In this document: piece by piece, positions 62,947-64,000 of the stretch
Position numbering within the stretch: the stretch's first letter is position 1
Layout of the letters: the number at the start of each line of letters is the position of its first letter
NCBI GenBank assembly: GCA_947258405.1
Contig: CAMYIE010000010.1
Coordinates: forward strand, 1 to 64,000
Direction: 5' to 3'
Length of the DNA: 64,000 nucleotides
Source: an uncultured Eudoraea sp.
GTDB taxonomy: Bacteria > Bacteroidota > Bacteroidia > Flavobacteriales > Flavobacteriaceae
Translations under genes and position numbers: made by a program
Notes under the pieces: model-generated
The model's input: only the letters and a program-made list of their open reading frames with translations
Told to the model about the DNA's origin: nothing
The model's database searches: none

Positions 62947-64000
62947 ATGACGAATTCACTCAATACCAACACACTAATAGAACAAATACTCCTCTCCGCA
63001 CCTGAAGTAATGGACCTTACAGATGAAGTTCATGCCCGTTTGGTCACCGAGGCTGCCGACCAAATACTCGGATTAGGACTAGATCTGGTTGGCATAGCAG
63101 AACTGGAGGATCGATATCTGATGAGCACAGAGGATGACAGTATTTTTATATTACTGGTGTTGAAGATCGTTAGGTCGAAAATGCTTGTGCGTAAAATAAG
63201 TGACTCACTAAATGTTTCAGTAATATTTGCCGTCTATAAGGAGCATAACCGAATTAAGAAAAAAAGTGATCATCCGCATGGAGAGAACTTCCTTGTTAAA
63301 AAAGTTGAGCAGCTCAGATGGTTGTTTTCGGAGACAGCCAATATCAACTGGGAATTAATCGTTGTTGATGACGGTTGTCCTGAAGGCAGCGGTAGGATCG
63401 CCAAAGAAATTGCTGTAAACGAAAATTTAACCGAAGAGGTTCGGGTATTATTCTTAGCTGATGCTATTGAGTATAAAAAGGGACCTGTTGGATCTCTGAC
63501 TTCAACAAACGAGAGCCAGAAAGGGGGATCGATCGTCTATGGCATGTGGGATGCAGTTCAAAGGAAAGGCAGCGAAGACCATATTGTCCTTTACACCGAC
63601 GCAGATCTGTCTACCCACCTGGGTCAGGTAGGTTTATTGCTCGAACCCATTTTACTCGAAAACAAACTGGCCGCCATTGGTTCTAGAAGGGAGGCAGATT
63701 CGGTTGTGGTTAAAACAGGATCCAGAAACAGCCGTGGTAAACTTTTTATCTACCTATGGAAAAGGCTTATTGCCCAAATCGGTGACATCGTAGATACCCA
63801 ATGTGGGTTTAAGGCCTTTAAGGCTGAAATTGTAGAAGAGATAGTTGAAGGGATCCTCGAGAAGAAATTTGCCTTCGATATAGAATTGCTCCTGCGCACT
63901 TCATTGATTAGGGAATCCTCAATTGCCAGGGTCGGAATTGCCTGGATAGACAGCGAAGCTGCGTCTACCACGACAGATCTTAGTCCCTATCTCCCAATGT
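62947..64000 (+). CDS. family 2 glycosyltransferase, cut by the window end
   Basis: An open frame of 351 codons running off the end of the window; the ATG at 62947 follows a short gap. The first ~95 residues are an unusual N-terminal extension. Then the GT-A fold starts (VSVIFAVYKEHNRIKKK near 97) with the nucleotide site VVDDGCPEGSG near 142, the metal site YTDADLS near 216 and DTQCGFKAFKAEIVE near 282. The pattern is like dolichyl-phosphate glucosyltransferase enzymes. The C-terminus is unknown. Confidence 0.8.
   Translation, partial: MTNSLNTNTLIEQILLSAPEVMDLTDEVHARLVTEAADQILGLGLDLVGIAELEDRYLMSTEDDSIFILLVLKIVRSKMLVRKISDSLNVSVIFAVYKEHNRIKKKSDHPHGENFLVKKVEQLRWLFSETANINWELIVVDDGCPEGSGRIAKEIAVNENLTEEVRVLFLADAIEYKKGPVGSLTSTNESQKGGSIVYGMWDAVQRKGSEDHIVLYTDADLSTHLGQVGLLLEPILLENKLAAIGSRREADSVVVKTGSRNSRGKLFIYLWKRLIAQIGDIVDTQCGFKAFKAEIVEEIVEGILEKKFAFDIELLLRTSLIRESSIARVGIAWIDSEAASTTTDLSPYLPM

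Noticed and set aside
1-64000. tRNA, rRNA, CRISPR array, prophage or restriction-modification locus
   Set aside because: No cloverleaf, rRNA segment, regularly spaced repeat set, phage genes or methylase-nuclease pair was found on either strand.

Overview
The window is a chromosomal segment of a marine-type flavobacterium (Bacteroidota, probably Flavobacteriaceae). The reasons are moderate GC, promoters of the TTG / TAnnTTTG type, a SusC/RagA-like TonB receptor, CCC-motif membrane proteins, DUF349, DUF2027/Smr, DUF4105, DUF2795 and DUF1080 proteins, and a 6S RNA beside zapA. No prophage, transposase, CRISPR array, tRNA or rRNA was seen. Most of it reads as core genome with some accessory blocks.

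Layout. 0-6.6 kb: DUF368 transporter, aroE, a DUF349 coiled-coil protein, a decayed RidA fragment, rny, a 6S RNA, zapA and a ZapB-like partner. 6.9-15.3 kb: secreted M23 peptidase, TonB receptor, cysteine desulfurase, lipoprotein, Smr protein, a small membrane gene broken by one amber codon, DUF2752 and two CCC-motif paralogues. 15.3-24.1 kb: recQ, then kdsD-tatC-CMD protein, lptB (envelope assembly), pssA, DUF4105, a cobalamin adenosyltransferase and a DUF2795 protein. 24.2-34.4 kb: secA, a histidine kinase, M14 peptidase, amidohydrolase and a Tat-type DinB protein. 34.4-38.8 kb: a ybbP-ybbA-tesA-like cluster. 38.8-42.6 kb: two gap-free copies of a 405-bp repeat, each holding a small secreted basic protein gene, around a serine hydrolase, an SDR enzyme and an SRAP protein. 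42.6-47.8 kb: M23 peptidase, msrA and a probable 3-keto-glycoside pathway (double DUF1080 protein plus Tat-exported Gfo/Idh/MocA oxidoreductase and a CBM9-like lipoprotein). 47.8-50.4 kb: ECF sigma, anti-sigma and a secreted effector. 50.4-64 kb: galM, DUF2911, meaB, a polyprenyl-phosphate sugar block (GT2, flippase-like protein, GT39, PAP2), MATE, mazG, a D-aminoacylase-like lipoprotein lacking its HxH motif, a glutamine amidotransferase-like protein, another DUF1080 lipoprotein and a GT2 enzyme cut by the window end.

The most unusual material is the family of small secreted proteins at 33.2, 38.8 and 42.2 kb. Two copies are duplicated with an upstream non-coding region that has diverged less than the coding region. 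All three lie beside a shared CGCYCAAA-N6-TTTTATCGG motif and TATCGGY inverted repeats. Also notable are the truncated RidA gene abutting rny, the amber-split small membrane gene, and a RecQ without its zinc cysteines.
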